A stretch of DNA of 64,000 nt, taken from contig NC_133777.1 of the NCBI RefSeq assembly GCF_003597395.2, positions 7,843,305-7,907,304 of the forward strand, given 5' to 3'. How positions within the stretch are numbered: position 1 is the stretch's first letter; each line of letters begins with the position of its first letter. Position numbers and translations under genes: made by a program. Shown here piece after piece: positions 35,606 through 49,689 of the stretch. The notes under the pieces were generated by a model. That model ran no database searches and was not told the DNA's origin. It saw only the letters and a list, made by a program, of their open reading frames with translations. The stretch is from Chelonoidis abingdonii (Eukaryota > Chordata > Testudines > Testudinidae).

Positions 35606-37039
35606 CACAGGAGAGAGAGAGAGAGTGTCTCTCTACTCTTAGTTATGGTTGCCAGCTCCATCTGTGCCCGCTGCAGCCCTGCGGAGAAGCATGTTCAGTC
35701 GTTCTGATGGGAAGGCACATGTGCAGTTCTGTCAGCACTAGGAACTATGAGAGGCTCGAGCATGCTCACTGAGGACGGAATCTTCGTGAACGTAGGCATT
35801 AAACTCTAACAAGGCTCTACTGGACATGTGTAAAACAAAGCTTTTCAAAGCGTGATATCTTGGTTAGATTTGAGCAGGTTTTCTTGGGGATGGCACGAGG
35901 CACATCCCTGACACAAAGACCACCCTGCTACCAAATTTCAAAGCACTTCTCAATGGCTTGGAGGCATTAGAGCTTTTCAAAGCAAAGGTTGCCAGGATTT
36001 TTTTTAGATGGCAAAGCAATATATTTCCCCCTTAACCTTGCTCTTGGAAAAGGCAAAGCCATTTTGGTTGATTTATTTTTTTTAAAATTCTTCCAGAGGC
36101 AGAAACCCAACATGGAAAGTTTCAGCCCAAATGGTTACAGTTTGGCAAAGTTATAAGCAACTGACAACAGTCTTATAATGGGACCTGTCAAGCAACCTTA
36201 ACAACAGGCATTACTACCAGCCCAGCTTGTAATGTCACATTTTCTTGAGTCAGCAGAACATCTCAAGCTCCATTAAAGTCAATGGAATTTAAGCACATGC
36301 TTCAATGCTTTGTTTAATCAAGGTCCAAATGCTTATAGCAGATTAATATGGTACTGCATAAGACCCTGGTCCAGCACTGGGTATCCCCAGCAGCTGTACA
36401 GTTTGTCCTTTGCAGAGTCCCACTGAAATCAGCGGGCTTATGACCCTTTGCAGGGTCACCACCCACATCATTAAACATATAGCATAAAGATACTGAATAG
36501 GAACATACAATACAATCCCGTTCACGTGGCTGTTGGGCCTTCTCTTTTATCGTTCTTGGCTTTTTGTGTGTGCGCAATTTCCGCTTTGCAACCTTAACAT
36601 TGCACCTACCCCGCTTCTTGCACGTAGCATAGGGATGGGGGTAGATGCCATGTGTTCACTGTGTGACTGAATCTGACGCAGCCACAGGCCAGAACATGAA
36701 CTGCATTTTTCAGATGGAAAGAAACATAGAAGAGATGATTTTTCCATGTTCATTCCACCCACAGCAATAAGCACTTGCATCTTGCCAGTCTGCCATTACC
36801 TATCCCCTCCCCCACACTCTCTTGGGAGAGAGACTTTCAGAGAGGTCTTAGTTGTTCAAATGAAAGCTTTGCATAGCGTGGAAGTGCCACTGATGATGCT
36901 GGGAAATGAGACGGGATTTTTCTTCAGTTCATCTCCGATGCAGCATCTGGTTTCAGTGGAGTTCCTGCCTTTTCTTCCTCCTTTTTTCTCCTCTCTTTCT
37001 CCCCCCTTTTTTTTAAACATACATGATTTTTCAGCTCCA

Positions 37040-37130
37040 TGGATGAGGCAGAGGGAGGTCAGGCGACTTTCCTGAGGTCACACAGCGACTCAGGGGCTCA
37101 GCCAGTATTAGCATCCAGGCGCCTCCTTTG
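37040..37130. repeat. MIR-like SINE fragment
   Basis: TTTCCTGAGGTCACACAGCG and CAGTATTAGCATCCAGGCGCC give the second half of a MIR-like core. The fragment is short and the ends are undefined. Confidence 0.5.
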
Positions 37131-39509
37131 TTCCAGTCATGACACTCCCCATCCGAAGCTACCTGTGCTGGTTGCAGCCCGGCGGTGATAGAGATCCAGA
37201 GGCAGGAGAGGAAGGGACAATCTCATTTATAAGAATTAAGAGGACAGGGTGGTAACAAGACACCCGCATCTGGTCTTCACAGCGCTCCTACCACTGCCAG
37301 AAGTAATGGCACTGTACCCGTGCCAAGAGCAGTGGGAGAGGAGTTGCTGAAAAAGCCCCCAGCCCGGACACTACAGAATGAAATGAAAAATGATTCTGAG
37401 AGGTTATGACAGAAGCCCCTTCCCCACTCCACAATGGCAAGAAAGGAGGCATTCATGAGGCATCAGCTGAAGCAACTGGACCGCAAGACACCAGGAAGTT
37501 CAGCCAGCCTGAATAAGTGGCCATCTGCAAGGGGCTCTCTCACCAGCGGTCCCACGTGTTAGCGACCCCGAGAGTCTGTCTTGGGGAGGATTTAATGCCG
37601 CACTAATGGTGTTTGATCAGAGTGTGCCGGGAGGTCTTTTCTCCACAAAGGAGCTTTGGACAGAGGATGGACCATCATATGGGCTGATTGCAACCAGAAG
37701 AGCACATGCAATGCAGATTATATAGCTGACGGCGTAGAGCATCAACCCTTCTACCCCAGTTTAGGGATGGCACAAAGCAACGTGAACAGCATATGTCCCT
37801 GGTTTCTGTTCTCTTCAGGAAGCATGGAGATTAACTTGCATAAAACCCATGACTACTCAGGCTTCAGAGAACCAATCTCCAGCCCCCTAGACCATGCGGA
37901 CCTACAGCACAAGCCCCCCACCCCTGTTGCTCACCACCCACCACACGCAACAGATTATGATCAGAACAGGCCCTTATGCAGCGGTGGAAGCAAGGTGGCA
38001 AACTTGGGCTTTAAACCAGCTCCCACAGACACTCCTAGAAAACTGCCAAGGTTTTCAGGGGCAGCACCTAATGGGGCAGATCCCCAACAGACACAGAGGA
38101 AAGTGGCTCCAGTTTGCACACGGATTGGGTGTTGCCAGGGTGCAACTGTAGCTCTTGTTCATTCAGTCTGGTGGGGCTGACAGGGGTATCAGAAGTGGGG
38201 GGGAAGACTGGCACCAGCTGCCAAAAGGTGGCAGCAACTTAGCTTCACTGCTGCTCAAAGTGCCAAGTCCACTGGACCCAATTCACCCCCAGGACCATTG
38301 GATGTAGCAGGTTCAGCAGGACACTGCAGCAGGATTTCAATGGATGGACTGCAGCAGGCAGCACCAGGGAAGACGTTAACTGCCTCCCACCCCCCATCTC
38401 CACATCTGGGCATGGAAAAGAGCTCTTCCTATGGAATAATGGGTCAGCTCATCAGAGGGCAGAGAATGCCTCAGCAGCAATCAGGAGCCATCCTGGGGTG
38501 GGTGAGCATAAAGCCTTGCGAGGTAGGTGGACATTAGGCTGGAAGAGGTTAGGGGTCCCTAGTGAGAAGCGGGTTCCAGACACTAGAAAGCAGTAGACGC
38601 CCCTTGTCAACCATCCCGAGAGACATACCCACCAACAGGACGCCATCAGCATGTGACTGGCACGAGTGGGCTAACCTGGACTCAGCTTTGCCAGCCCTTT
38701 AGCTGGCAGGGCAATGCCTCCTGCTCTCACCCTCTGAACAATGAGGGCTGTTCTGGGCAGTATCAATACTAGGAAGCCTCGAAGCAGGGAGAACAATAGA
38801 ACAGGCAGCACCAGGGTGGGGGATGGAGTAAACGGCTGCTGTGTTCCAGGGATCGCCAGCCGGGCAGCTCTGGAAGGCCAGTTATTGTCTCACATGGGCT
38901 TTCCCTTCGAGCCCAGGATTTTTGCTTAACACTTTTGTACATTCAGGTGCTAAAACCTGGAAGAGATCAAATCGGGAATGCTGCCTGATGAGGCACATGG
39001 CGAGGGGGGCGGGAGAAGGAGGGGAAGGGGAGAGAGACACACAGACAGACAGACAGCAGAAGACCAGTAACTCCGCACCTTTGTTACTTTGCATTTATTC
39101 AAACACTCTGGATTCACAGTCCCTTTCTAAACACCACCTTCCTCCACCCTTTCAGCTTTCATGTCCCAGCAGCAGAGATTCCCTGACAGTGTTCCCAACC
39201 TCTTCTGTGCTGGGACACTCCCGACCTCCTGCCATCCAGGAATATGGGAAGGGCAAAGTGGTCACGAACCCTTCCCGCCCCCGCAAGTCACACCTGGCAG
39301 GTTGAGAAGCTGGGCCTTAGACAAACACACATCACAGGCTGAGCTGCTGTAACTCACATGGTGTGCAGCCGCAAGGAAGGTGTGTAACAAGATCAGCAGC
39401 TACGGGCAGGTGTGAGAAGGTGCAGGTCACGTTATCCACACCCTGAGGGGATCAGCCTGTCAGGGACACCATGAAGGTCTTTGTAACCCACCTCTTGGAA
39501 TCTATCTCC

Positions 39510-39690
39510 CCACCCAGTATCTGAGCACCTCACAGTCTTCAGTGTATTTAGCCTCACAACACCAGAGCAGAGCCATTATCCCCATTGTACTGATAGGGAA
39601 ACTGAGGCACAGGGAGATGACGTGATTGTCCCAAGATTCACACAGGAAGCCTTTGGTGGAGGACAGAATTCCGAGTCCCACGTTAGTACC
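39510..39690 (+). repeat. MIR-like/Cry SINE fragment
   Basis: The order is CAGTATCTGAGCACCTCACA, TATCCCCATTGTACTGATAG, GGAAACTGAGGCACAGGGAG, then CCCAAGATTCACACAGGAAG. Related tails are at 53450-53570 and 54700-54835. Confidence 0.7.
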
Positions 39691-40535
39691 CTAATTAGCA
39701 AGCCTCCCTACTCCCAGTGGCGTTTCTGCAAGCTCCTCTATATTCTGCACAGAAACATCACTCTAATAATGATTTATCACCATGGGAATCTGGTCTTCAT
39801 CCAGCCCCAGGGACTCTACTTAAGGGCTTCTATGCCCCTGCACAGGACTAGCCAGAAAGTTGTCCAGCTGAGGTGTGTTTTATAAGCTGCCTGACTGAAA
39901 AAAAAATAAATAGGAACTTCACTAATGCCACAACACCCTATGCAGAGCCTCCTGGTGTCAAGGTGGGCGGGTGGAAGGTGGGGGAGACAAATCAGAAAAA
40001 GGCCAAGATCCCCCGAGACGGCAAAGAACATGGAATGGCAGCCAGGGAAGTTACAATTCTGCTGTAACACGGAATTCACAAACCAAGCAGGGAAACACAG
40101 CCATTGCCCCGTTCCAGCATCCATCCCCTCCTCTAGACCAGGAAGGCAGCTCCAGCTGTTACAGCTTTACTGTAGGGGAACTTGGCTGTCTGCAAACCAA
40201 GGAGGGGAGTCCAGTTGGAATGCACAGGACACCTCCGAGCTTGCCCCACAGCCTGGGGTCTTCAGATACTTTGGCACAACAGGCCTGTTGAACTCAGTCA
40301 GGAATGGAAGGCTGCCACCGTACACGCACTATCAAGTAGTCACCACAGTGCTATATATCCTACAATGTATATAATATCCTACAGCTCGCGTTCCGGCACA
40401 GAACCAGACCTGGGAGAGGAGCTAATTTAGGAGGACGACCAGAGATGAAATGTTAGATTTAAAGGTTACCAGGAGCAACCCCTCAACCCTATAGGTAGGT
40501 TTGGGAGCCTTAGATTTTTCATTGGTAAAGGTCAA

Positions 40536-40538
<3 letters not shown>

Positions 40539-40572
<34 letters not shown>

Positions 40573-40671
40573 ACAACAACACCACACACCACACCACACC
40601 ACACACACACACACCAACACATCACACACACACACCCACACACACACACACACACCACTCCTCTCTCTCTC

Positions 40672-40712
<41 letters not shown>
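40539..40712. repeat. Compound (CA)n-(CT)n microsatellite
   Basis: CA repeats with CCA/CAACA interruptions span 40539-40657, and CT repeats span 40658-40712 with one CTCGTT interruption. The minus strand is pure G/T then G/A, so long spurious open frames of Cys-Val and Arg-Glu repeats appear. It is likely length-polymorphic. Confidence 0.97.
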
Positions 40713-40718
<6 letters not shown>

Positions 40719-42473
40719 AATATTTCCATCGATAATAACTGAAATCTACAGACTGGCAAAGGAAGAAAAATGGTGCTTGAGAACTTAGAGTCCAGCAAGT
40801 CAGATTTTTGAATTAGGCTTGTTACAAAGAGGACTAGCAAATGAATGGCAAAAACAGGTCTCATCAATGCCACTCCCACCAAACCTGCGCTCGCCTCTTC
40901 TCTCCCTCACCCAGTGGTGGCTCCTAACCCAGCAAACCTTGGGAGCGGCTCATATATACAGGTCTGCAGCCTCTTGCTGCCCCAGGCTTCTCCTCTGCTC
41001 CCATGGCACTTAGCTCGGCCAGGACAGCATGTGCAGCCCAACCTGATGGGGCCCAAAATGAGCATCCCCAGCCTCCGTCCTGAGCAGAGTGTGAGGAGCA
41101 AAAGGAGGAAGAGATCTAAACACTAGAGAACAGAAGAGAGAAACATTCCTCCTCCCTCACTCTGTTGCGTGTGCAATGAGGAGAGGGAAGGGTGAACGTA
41201 CAGGGCAGGGCGGTTGAGGAGCACAGGAAAGATGCATCAATTCATAGCAACATGGGCTGCAAGAACAACTTGAGAACAACTGTCTTAATAGCTTTTGCAT
41301 TAGCTTACAGGGTCGTTGGGCCCCCACCACCTAACTCACCCCTTTGGGACACGCCAGGAGTATGGAAGATACAAACAGTCTATAAAGATCACAACCAGCA
41401 CATGGTGCTCCCGTCCAGGGCCCTTTCTGAGCTAATGGGGCAAAGCACAGACATTTCTAGTCAGAGTCTGGATTCTCTTCTTTGATTCTTTCTTGTTTTC
41501 CCATCTCCCAGGGCTTCAATTTTCCCTCCCCATCCAGCCCAAACAGCCACAACCTGGAGAGATGAAGTTATATGACCAAAAGCATCCTAGAGCCCTCTCA
41601 CCTCCAGTCAGACTCCTGCTCAGGATTCCCCGGCAGCAGTGACCGTGGCTGAGTAAGAGACTGAGTGACGTCAGATACCTTTTCATGCCATGTTGTAAAG
41701 CTTTGCCTATGAGAAACAGAATGGATTGAAACCCGTTGGCTTTGGGAATGGGAGGGGGGAAGCCATTCAATTAACTGACCCGAGATCAGCTTTGGAAGTC
41801 GTGGCAGAAAAGCGAGTAGCTGTAGTGGGCTTTTTAGGACGCAGACGTGGTGGTTGACTGAGTTTGCCATGTGTAATGAAGTATCTCTACGTTTCACATG
41901 TAAGACATAGCCTCAGCATCTGGGTCCCTCCTGGTTGCTATTGCTTGACAGAGGCGCAGTCTATCGGGGGAAATTTACAAAGGATTTCCACCAGTGCTAA
42001 TGCTGTGTTAACGTTAATGGTGAATCAGTGCATTCCTGGCACTGGCAGGAATTATTTGTCTAAGACCAAGACCTTAGACTCCCCAGTGAAACTTATCAGG
42101 CAAGTTTCCCAAGCACACATTCCAGCTAGTTCCGGATGGTTCCAGAAACTTGCCAATGGCGAAGAGATGATAAATTTGAACTTAACCAAGCAGGGTGGCA
42201 GGGAGAGGTGCAACATCAACAGGTACGTTAGGCGCAGGATGACCATGTCAGGGATATAAACCCTCTTGCATCAGGGCACAAACAAACCACTAGCTGACGG
42301 GGTGAGGAATCAGTTCCCCCACTATGGGGATCCTGGCTCCTTCATCTGAAGCATGTCTCATTTCAAGACAAGCTAGGAGCACAAGGGCACAATCTCAGGC
42401 CTCGGGATCACTAGGAAAAGAGGTGTTTTCTCACCATGTTAGCAAACACCTAGTAACTAATGAGGGAAACACC

Positions 42474-42594
42474 TAGGGTGACCAGATGTCCTGATTTTAT
42501 AGGGACAGTCCCGATTTTGGGGGCTTTTGCTTATATAAGCGCCTATTACCCCCCACCCATCCTGATTTTTTACACTTGCTATCTGGTCACCCTA
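42474..42594. mobile_element. hAT-like MITE, 121 bp, intact ends
   Basis: Perfect 13-bp terminal inverted repeats TAGGGTGACCAGA / TCTGGTCACCCTA are flanked by an exact 8-bp target duplication, GAAACACC (42466-42473 and 42595-42602). The interior contains GGGACAGTCCCGATTTTGGG and no coding capacity. A possible truncated relative begins at 56453. Confidence 0.93.
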
Positions 42595-44597
42595 GAAACA
42601 CCTTGTGCAGACAAGGTCAAAATGTGCTACTGAGATTCCGGCTGCATTACATAAGTGAGCTCTGAATAGCTTTGTAGCTCCTAGGAGCGGAGTTGGTGAC
42701 ATCATGGAGCCGGGATTGTGCTTAGGAGCCCATCTCAGGGCTACAATTGAGCCTTGCAGAACAGATGCAGGAGTAGAACTCCTTGTCCCCAAAGAAGTTG
42801 CCCTGTCAAAGCAGTCCCTGCCGGACGAAAGAAAGTGAAGAGACTGGGCCACCTTCTCCTCTCCGTCACGCTCCTGGCCTTGCTGCAGTGCCGAGGGACG
42901 GTGGAGTCAAAGGGGGAAAAGCAATCTCCACAGCTAATGAATCCTGAACTTGTGTCAGGCAAGCTAAGCAGTGCCTCACCTTTGCAAATCAGTCATCAGC
43001 AAGATTCAGTTACAGGCAGGTAAACCAACACTTTCCACACAAGACAGTCAAGGGCTTTGGCCTCCCACCACAAAACCCAGATTCTAGCAACACATCTGCT
43101 CAGCCAGCCCCACAAGCTGTGATCAGTGAGCTGAGAGATCAGCTGCTTCCATGAGCTAAACCGTTACAGAAGGGACGAGAGGCAGGGCAAAAGAGAGGGA
43201 GAACGTGCATCTCAGAAATCTGATGAGCAGATACGTGACAAACTGCTGTTTGCTGACTAGCTATCAGATCAAAGGGCTCTGCTCCTTTATGAACTCCGGT
43301 GGCTTGGTCTGCAGAAAGCGTATTTAGCAGATCTAGTCTTTGCATCAGGACAGTTTCCTCTTGCATCGCTGTCTTGTCCTAGTACCCTGGGAGTTTACTG
43401 CTTTGTCAGGTACCTCCAAAAAGAATTTCACTGCGTGAAAAGAAATACATGCATATATTTCTCTGAGTGAGAGGTTTTCCCCTCCAGACACGCACAGCAA
43501 CTCTTCCATTCAGAATAACCTTTATTGTATACGAAGAATACCCACACAAGAAAAGAACACAAGTAAGATACCTCGGAGATAACACAGTGTGTTTGTGCCC
43601 TCTGCAGCAGTTTGCACCTGAACACCGAATGGCTGCTGAATTCTGCATGTGGGTAGAGTGATAAGAAAGGGATTTCAAAAGCTCTGTTCCTTTCAGGGTA
43701 CTGGTTTAAGTGAACCACACTTTGCAGTGGGGTGAATGATTCAGATAAGAGAGAATAAGAATTTCCAGTCAGAACTCTTGAACTTTCACCCAGAAATGAA
43801 ATGGAACCTGAATCTTTGGTTAAATGAACTAACTCTGCCGAATCACCACAAAGTCATTTTCACATACCTCTCCTGCCCCTAAATGGGCTCTGCCGGTGCT
43901 GTAGGAGACTGGGGATCAGTTAGAAACTCTTGGATTGTGAGTGCTGCAAACCAATGTGACTGAAAAATGAAGCGTGATTCTATTTGGTGCCATCCCAGCT
44001 CACTGTTAAGTTCCCCCCTTGGCCAGCTGAGAGGTTGAATCCCTGACCTCCCTACCTGTGCAAGGTCCGCTTTGATCCTCTCTTACACAGATATGCCAAA
44101 GCAGGAATCGCTCCCTCTCCAAAAGGACGGAAAAGGAATGTTTACCTGGGATGGGTGAGATCAGAACAAGGTGCCTAAGCTTGCTACCAAAGCAATTCAA
44201 GCATTTATTTTCATCGTCTGAAATGGTGGCAGATGCACAGGGGAGAGTTCAGAGGGGACTCGAAGGCCATGCTTATGCTATGGGTTCTTTGCCAGGACAG
44301 CTATATGGGATGGGGTGTATGCCCCACATCGGTCCCGAGAGAGCGGAATTAGGCCAGGCAGGCCCAATCACTCATGTATGCGGAAAATGAGGAAGATTTA
44401 GGCCGTGTGGAGAGCTTTGATCAGAAAGCAGCTCACTTGTGAGGGAACAGGCAGGGGATTCTATAAAGCCAGGAGGCCAGAAATAGTGTAGGGGGGCAGC
44501 AAGGAGGAAGCCTACTGTCTCTCTCCCTGGAGTAAGGGAGAGTATACTAAGTATACTAGATGCGATAAATCGACCCCACTGGATCGATCGCTGCCCG

Positions 44598-44793
44598 CCC
44601 TTTTCACACAGCAAGCCTCTGAGTGCGACTTCCCCTTATACATTAAAATCACTTTTTATATATTTATTTAACACCATTATAAATGCTGGAGGCAAAGCGG
44701 GATCTGGGGTGGAGGTTGACAGCTCACGACCCCCCGTGTAAGAACCTCGCGACCCTCTGAGGGGTCCCGACCCCCAGTTTGAGAACCCCGGCC
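44598..44793. mobile_element. Truncated hAT-like MITE, same family as 13934-14151, inverted
   Basis: The right end CCAGTTTGAGAACCCC and the body (GCAAGCCTCTGAGTGCGAC, AACACCATTATAAATGCTGG) match the complement of the element at 13934-14151. The other terminus is missing; the copy starts near TTTTCACACAGC. Confidence 0.85.
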
Positions 44794-46660
44794 CTAAGCT
44801 CTCCGAGGGCAGAGATGGTATTACTCTGCTTGTACAGCACTCGACGCAGTGGTGCCCCCACTGTGGCTGGTCCCAATGTAGTACTGCAATAAACGTGATA
44901 ACGTGCAACTTGCAGACACACCGTTCCTTTGCACATTGCCTCCTGAATTTGGCCCTCTGAACGTAAGGGAGTCTGAGTCAGGGTAACTAAGCAGCTGAGG
45001 GGTCAGAAGAGAGGAGTGAAGCAAGAAACACAACTAAGAGGATGATGTAACAAGGTGTAAAGCAGGCCTCCCACCCCCGGCTTTTTCTGGCTCCTTGGCA
45101 CGTGAATCATGGATGCATCAGTTGGTCTAAGGGAGTCTGACCAAATAAAATGGAATCTAAAGCTTTGTCTCCACTGCGGGGGTTGCACCATTACACTCCT
45201 TTACACACCACCTCTGAATTTAATTGCTAGTCTTACAAAATGAAACAAATTGAGCCCAGCCCTTCAGGAAACGCTCTGTGTTTTCAGTACAGGCTAAGCG
45301 CACTAGTGAGCTGATTGCAGAGGTGCTCAAAGGCTGAAGCCCTCAGCGAGTTGTGGGTGCTCCTCTTAAAATCAGGCTGTAAGTGCATTCAGCATGTGAC
45401 TTTTTTTTTTTTAATTATTATTATACAAGTGTTTCATTGAGTCAAACATTATGTGGTCACTTAGCAGCTAACCCTTCCCCACAAAGAGGAGAACACATGG
45501 CATTTGTTCTGGGTCTTAAGATCACAAGCCCACCCACCTCCACCTTCCCTTAGAGATAAGGGCTTGTGTAAATCGCGGGTTATTAAAATAAAATCATGGC
45601 AGCACCTAGGGTAAGTGCTGGCATTTTACAGGGGATGGACAGCCACCGACTCCGCCCTCCTCACAAACTGCTGTGATTTTCCAACAGTGGATAGATGGAA
45701 GCAGACGTTCCAGCCTCCTCCTCCGGGCTGAGGCCCTGGCTGCTCCAGGGGGGCAGTGGGCTGGTCCTGTCCCAGAGAGGGGTGGATAGGTGGCAGGCTG
45801 GTCCCATCCCGGGGGGTAGAGCATATGTGGTATAATGGGTAGAGAGTGTCTTACCACATGGCACTGTCCATCTGGCCCAGCTCCAGCCCAGGCTGCTGGT
45901 GCAGCTTCCTGCCTGGCCAGCATGAGATGGGGTGCAGCACCGACAACACACAGAATTTAGGAGCCCCAGACCACCCTACAGCAGCCTCCAGCCAGCCTAG
46001 GGGAGACATCGCAGGAGCTGAGACTGGCACCTGCCACTTGGAGCACGAGCAAGTATGTCAGGAGCACCTCCCTGGCAGGAGAGATCCGGGAAAGACCAGG
46101 ATCCAACGCCCGCAACCCGCTGGGGAGGGTCCCTTTCACATACACTCCCTGATCCACCCAGCCGGGAAGGGCCCCCTTCACACACCTGCACATGCTCCAA
46201 GTGGCTGCTGTGGGGTGGGCCAGGCTGGGGCTCCGAATTGCCTCACCTTGTCAGTGCTGGCCTCGTGTCCCTGCTGGCTAGCCAGATAAGAAGATGCTGG
46301 TGCCAGGTGCTTAGAGTCCCCTTCCACTCCACCCCGGCCTGCCATGAACAGCCATATTATCCCAGGGCTGTGATCTTCCCAACAGCAGGGAGGGGGAAGT
46401 GGACTTTCCCACTTCTGCCTTCCCGCTGTAGAAAAAATAAATCACGATTCTGGGCTAACTTCACCGTTTCCGGGCAGTCCGTGAAACCAGGATTTACTCA
46501 GCGCTGCCAGACGGCCAGCCAAAATGGAGTTTGTGTGCAACAAAAGAGCGCTGTCTCGCCAGCTCCTCACCCTCTCCACTTTCAAACGGCTCTCAGGCTT
46601 TAGGATGTTAGTCACAACTAGTGCTTGAGACTTTCGTGAGGAGCATGAGGCCATGAAGGA

Positions 46661-46870
46661 AGGAAGGTCCAGTGGGTAGGGCACTAGCCTGGGACTCAGA
46701 AGACCTGGGGTCATTTCCCTGCTCTGCTACAGGCTTCCTGCGTGATCTCAGGCAAGTCATTTAGCCTCACTGTGTCAGTTCCCTGTCTGTGCAATGAGGA
46801 CACTAGTACTTCCTTCCCTCACAGGGGTGCTAGGGGATACGGTAAAGATGTGGGAGATGTTCAGACTAGA
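46661..46870 (+). repeat. tRNA-derived SINE (Cry-type)
   Basis: The head AAGGTCCAGTGGGTAGGGCA and CTAGCCTGGGACTCAGAAGA is the typical turtle SINE head with a degenerate B box (GGGGTCATTTCCC). It is followed by CTCAGGCAAGTCATTTAGCC and a body with CAGGGGTGCTAGGGGATACG. It matches the copies at 48430-48630 and 53566-53775. Confidence 0.85.
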
Positions 46871-48429
46871 TAGATGAAACTGAAGGCAGGTGGTCTCTGA
46901 CGCTTCCCTGCCATTGCTTCTGCATGTTCTGGTCCACAACAGAGCATTGTGTGCACCCAGTGCATTGAAGGGTAGGGCTGACACGAGCTGCTGCCTTTGG
47001 GCCAAATTCTGATCTCAGTTACACTAGCATAAATCCAGAGTAACACCTCCAGACTTTGTCGGTGAATCTGACTCCAACTTTGGTCAACTGGCACAGTTCC
47101 TTAAAAAGAGGTAGAAGCCACTCCCAGGGAATGGTTTTATTTTCTCCTCACTAGATCATTCCCCAGCTCTCAGCCCAGAGAGGAAATGCAGATTGGACAC
47201 TATTCCTTAACTTTGATGGCTGGGGAGTTCAAAGAGGATCATTAAAGCTGTTAGAGGAAGTGACTGCAGAAGAGAAAGGCAGAATTAAGAGGAAGAAGTT
47301 GTTCTAAGAAGCTACTGCATCCCTCTGATCCAGGGAGGACTCTACCAAGAGCAAGACCAGATTTCTCAGCAATGACACCAAGCAACTGGCATGTTACTAC
47401 GGAGAAAACAAGCACACCACAGTGTACAGTATTAAGCTGAGACAATGCAACTGCCACTGAAAGGGACTTACTTAGAAAACAGAGAGGCTCACTTAAAAAA
47501 AAACAACAGTTTCCTGTTGAGAATTTACCTCAAGATGAACTAGTTGGAGAGGACAGCTGTGGTATGTTAAAGGAGTTCTGTCAGCTTACAAAGAAAATCA
47601 TACTGTGAACCGTTTTCTTTGCCCGTGTTACTAACAACACCGTAGCTGATTAAAAACCCAGTCTTCTGCATTCCCTTCAGATGGGACAATGAAACTCAGC
47701 AAAGTCTGTTTATAGCCAGTTTCACTTTCAGGTCCTGATGCTTCAGCATTTGGGAGGCAAAGAAGGAATGGGAATGCGTTAAATGAAACAGCTGTTTTTA
47801 TTCAGAATTTTAGAAGCCATATATGGCAAAGAATTTTTGGGGGAGAACTGGGGGAAGCTAAGAATTCCCCCTAAGATGATTAATATGCCTCATGTGAGAG
47901 ACGAGAATTTCATCATCAGGTTACGCACAGGGAGCAAATGGAAACGATGAACCATGAACAGCTATAGATACTGACACGTTCTTAACCTATATACAATTAC
48001 ATCTGTGTTTCAGGCACACCAGTACCATTAGATGCTTTTGAACTAGCAAAGACTCCTGAAGCCCATAGATGGTATCCGAGGGGATCAGAGAATTGTTGAT
48101 ACGCCTGCATCACGTTGCATATGACAAGAGCATTGTGATCTGGGTACCCCTTCGAACTCACAGGAGATCGACTAATACTTGCAGATTTTACTGTATTAGG
48201 GAGAATTCAGACAAGGGCATTAAAGTGCCACTGAGAGTAAGCACAGCAGAAATGGGACAGAGGGAAGGTCTCTCACTGCTAGAGATTTATTGTGGCTTGA
48301 TGCTTGTTTCCAGTCTCCTAATGAGAGATGTTTATCTTGTGACTGGTTCTATGTTATGATTTTATAAACGAATGGCTAATAATAATATGAAAATAAAAAT
48401 AGATTGATTGACATTGGACCAATAAATAT

Positions 48430-48630
48430 GGAGCACATTCGAATGGTTAGGACAAGTTTGTGGTTTTATTCCCAGCTCAGCCACTGATTCATTATGTGAC
48501 CTTGAGTGAGTCACTTAGTTTCTCTGCACCTTCATTTCCCCATCTGTAGAACGGATACAATACTACTAAATTTCCATACAGTGTTTTGAGCTGTGCAGAT
48601 GAACAGCGGCATAGAAGTACGTAACAGTAA
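48430..48630 (+). repeat. tRNA-derived SINE (Cry-type), diverged
   Basis: GTGACCTTGAGTGAGTCACT, TTCATTTCCCCATCTGTAGA and GTGTTTTGAGCTGTGCAGAT follow the same order as the copy at 46661-46870. The tRNA-like head is strongly diverged. Confidence 0.75.
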
Positions 48631-49689
48631 TATGAGTCGCTCATCATAAAATTGCTGAGATGTTGCATTTGGAATCATGGAGGACCAAGTTTTCAAAAGA
48701 ACTCCGAGCCAGATTCTCACATGCCCCATAGCCAGCAGCAACCACTGAGGCACTGACAGCCAACGCACTGAGCTCTTGAAAATCTGACCATTGGGACCCA
48801 ATCCAGCTCCCACTGGAGTGACTCTCATTGACCTCACAGGAGTTAAATCAGTCCGATACTGAAATGACTCATTTTGTGCCAGGCTGAAATTAGCTTATCC
48901 ACATCACATTTCTGAATAGGTGGTTTTCTGTTTGTTTGAAGTGTATTTTCCACCAGCTCCTTTTCCAGCTGTTGAAGATCACTTGCCAACAATCTGACTG
49001 CCAGAGATTTTAATCTGGAGTACTCTGATGAGAAATTAAATCCCTAATAATCTTCTGCCCATAGTCCTCCCTTCACTTTTTGCACATGCAAACATTTTAA
49101 ACGATGGCACCAATTTATGTTTCAAGTGGAAACTCATCACAGTGGATTTATTTTGATCTCTTCCAATTCAAAGAGACTGCCTGGCTTGATCAGCTTCTCT
49201 GTCTCCCCATACTCAGCTTGCAATGTTTAGTGTCCTGTCCCGTCCTGTCCCTCTCACCCATTGCTCATCCTGAAGATTGCACTTGTAATTAGTGGTTTAA
49301 AAAAACAAACAAACAGACAAACTGGAATAAAATGTAGGACTATTCTTGTTGTTTTATTGAGAATGCCTCCTACTGCACATATAATTTCTGAACTATCCAC
49401 CGACATTTTTAAGCAATCTACCCTGCAATTTCTGTAGAGCTGGAAGACAGGCTATTTTACTCAACTAAACAAAAAACAAAACAGAACCAAAACAGCCTTT
49501 GGGATCATTGTATGTTTGGAACTAACCATTAAAACTGGCTGAGAAAATTTTTGCCTGACAACAGGAGACATTGTTGGGTGCCTATTTCTCATTCTTATAA
49601 CTAATCAAATGCAGCAAAAGGGATGGCTACTAGGGTCCACATTAGAACCAGATTGTTGTGGTATTACTAACTACACGCCCATCAGTTGA

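Noticed and set aside
40539..40712. Cys-Val and Arg-Glu repeat frames over the microsatellite
   Set aside because: These are translations of (GT)n and (GA)n and not genes.
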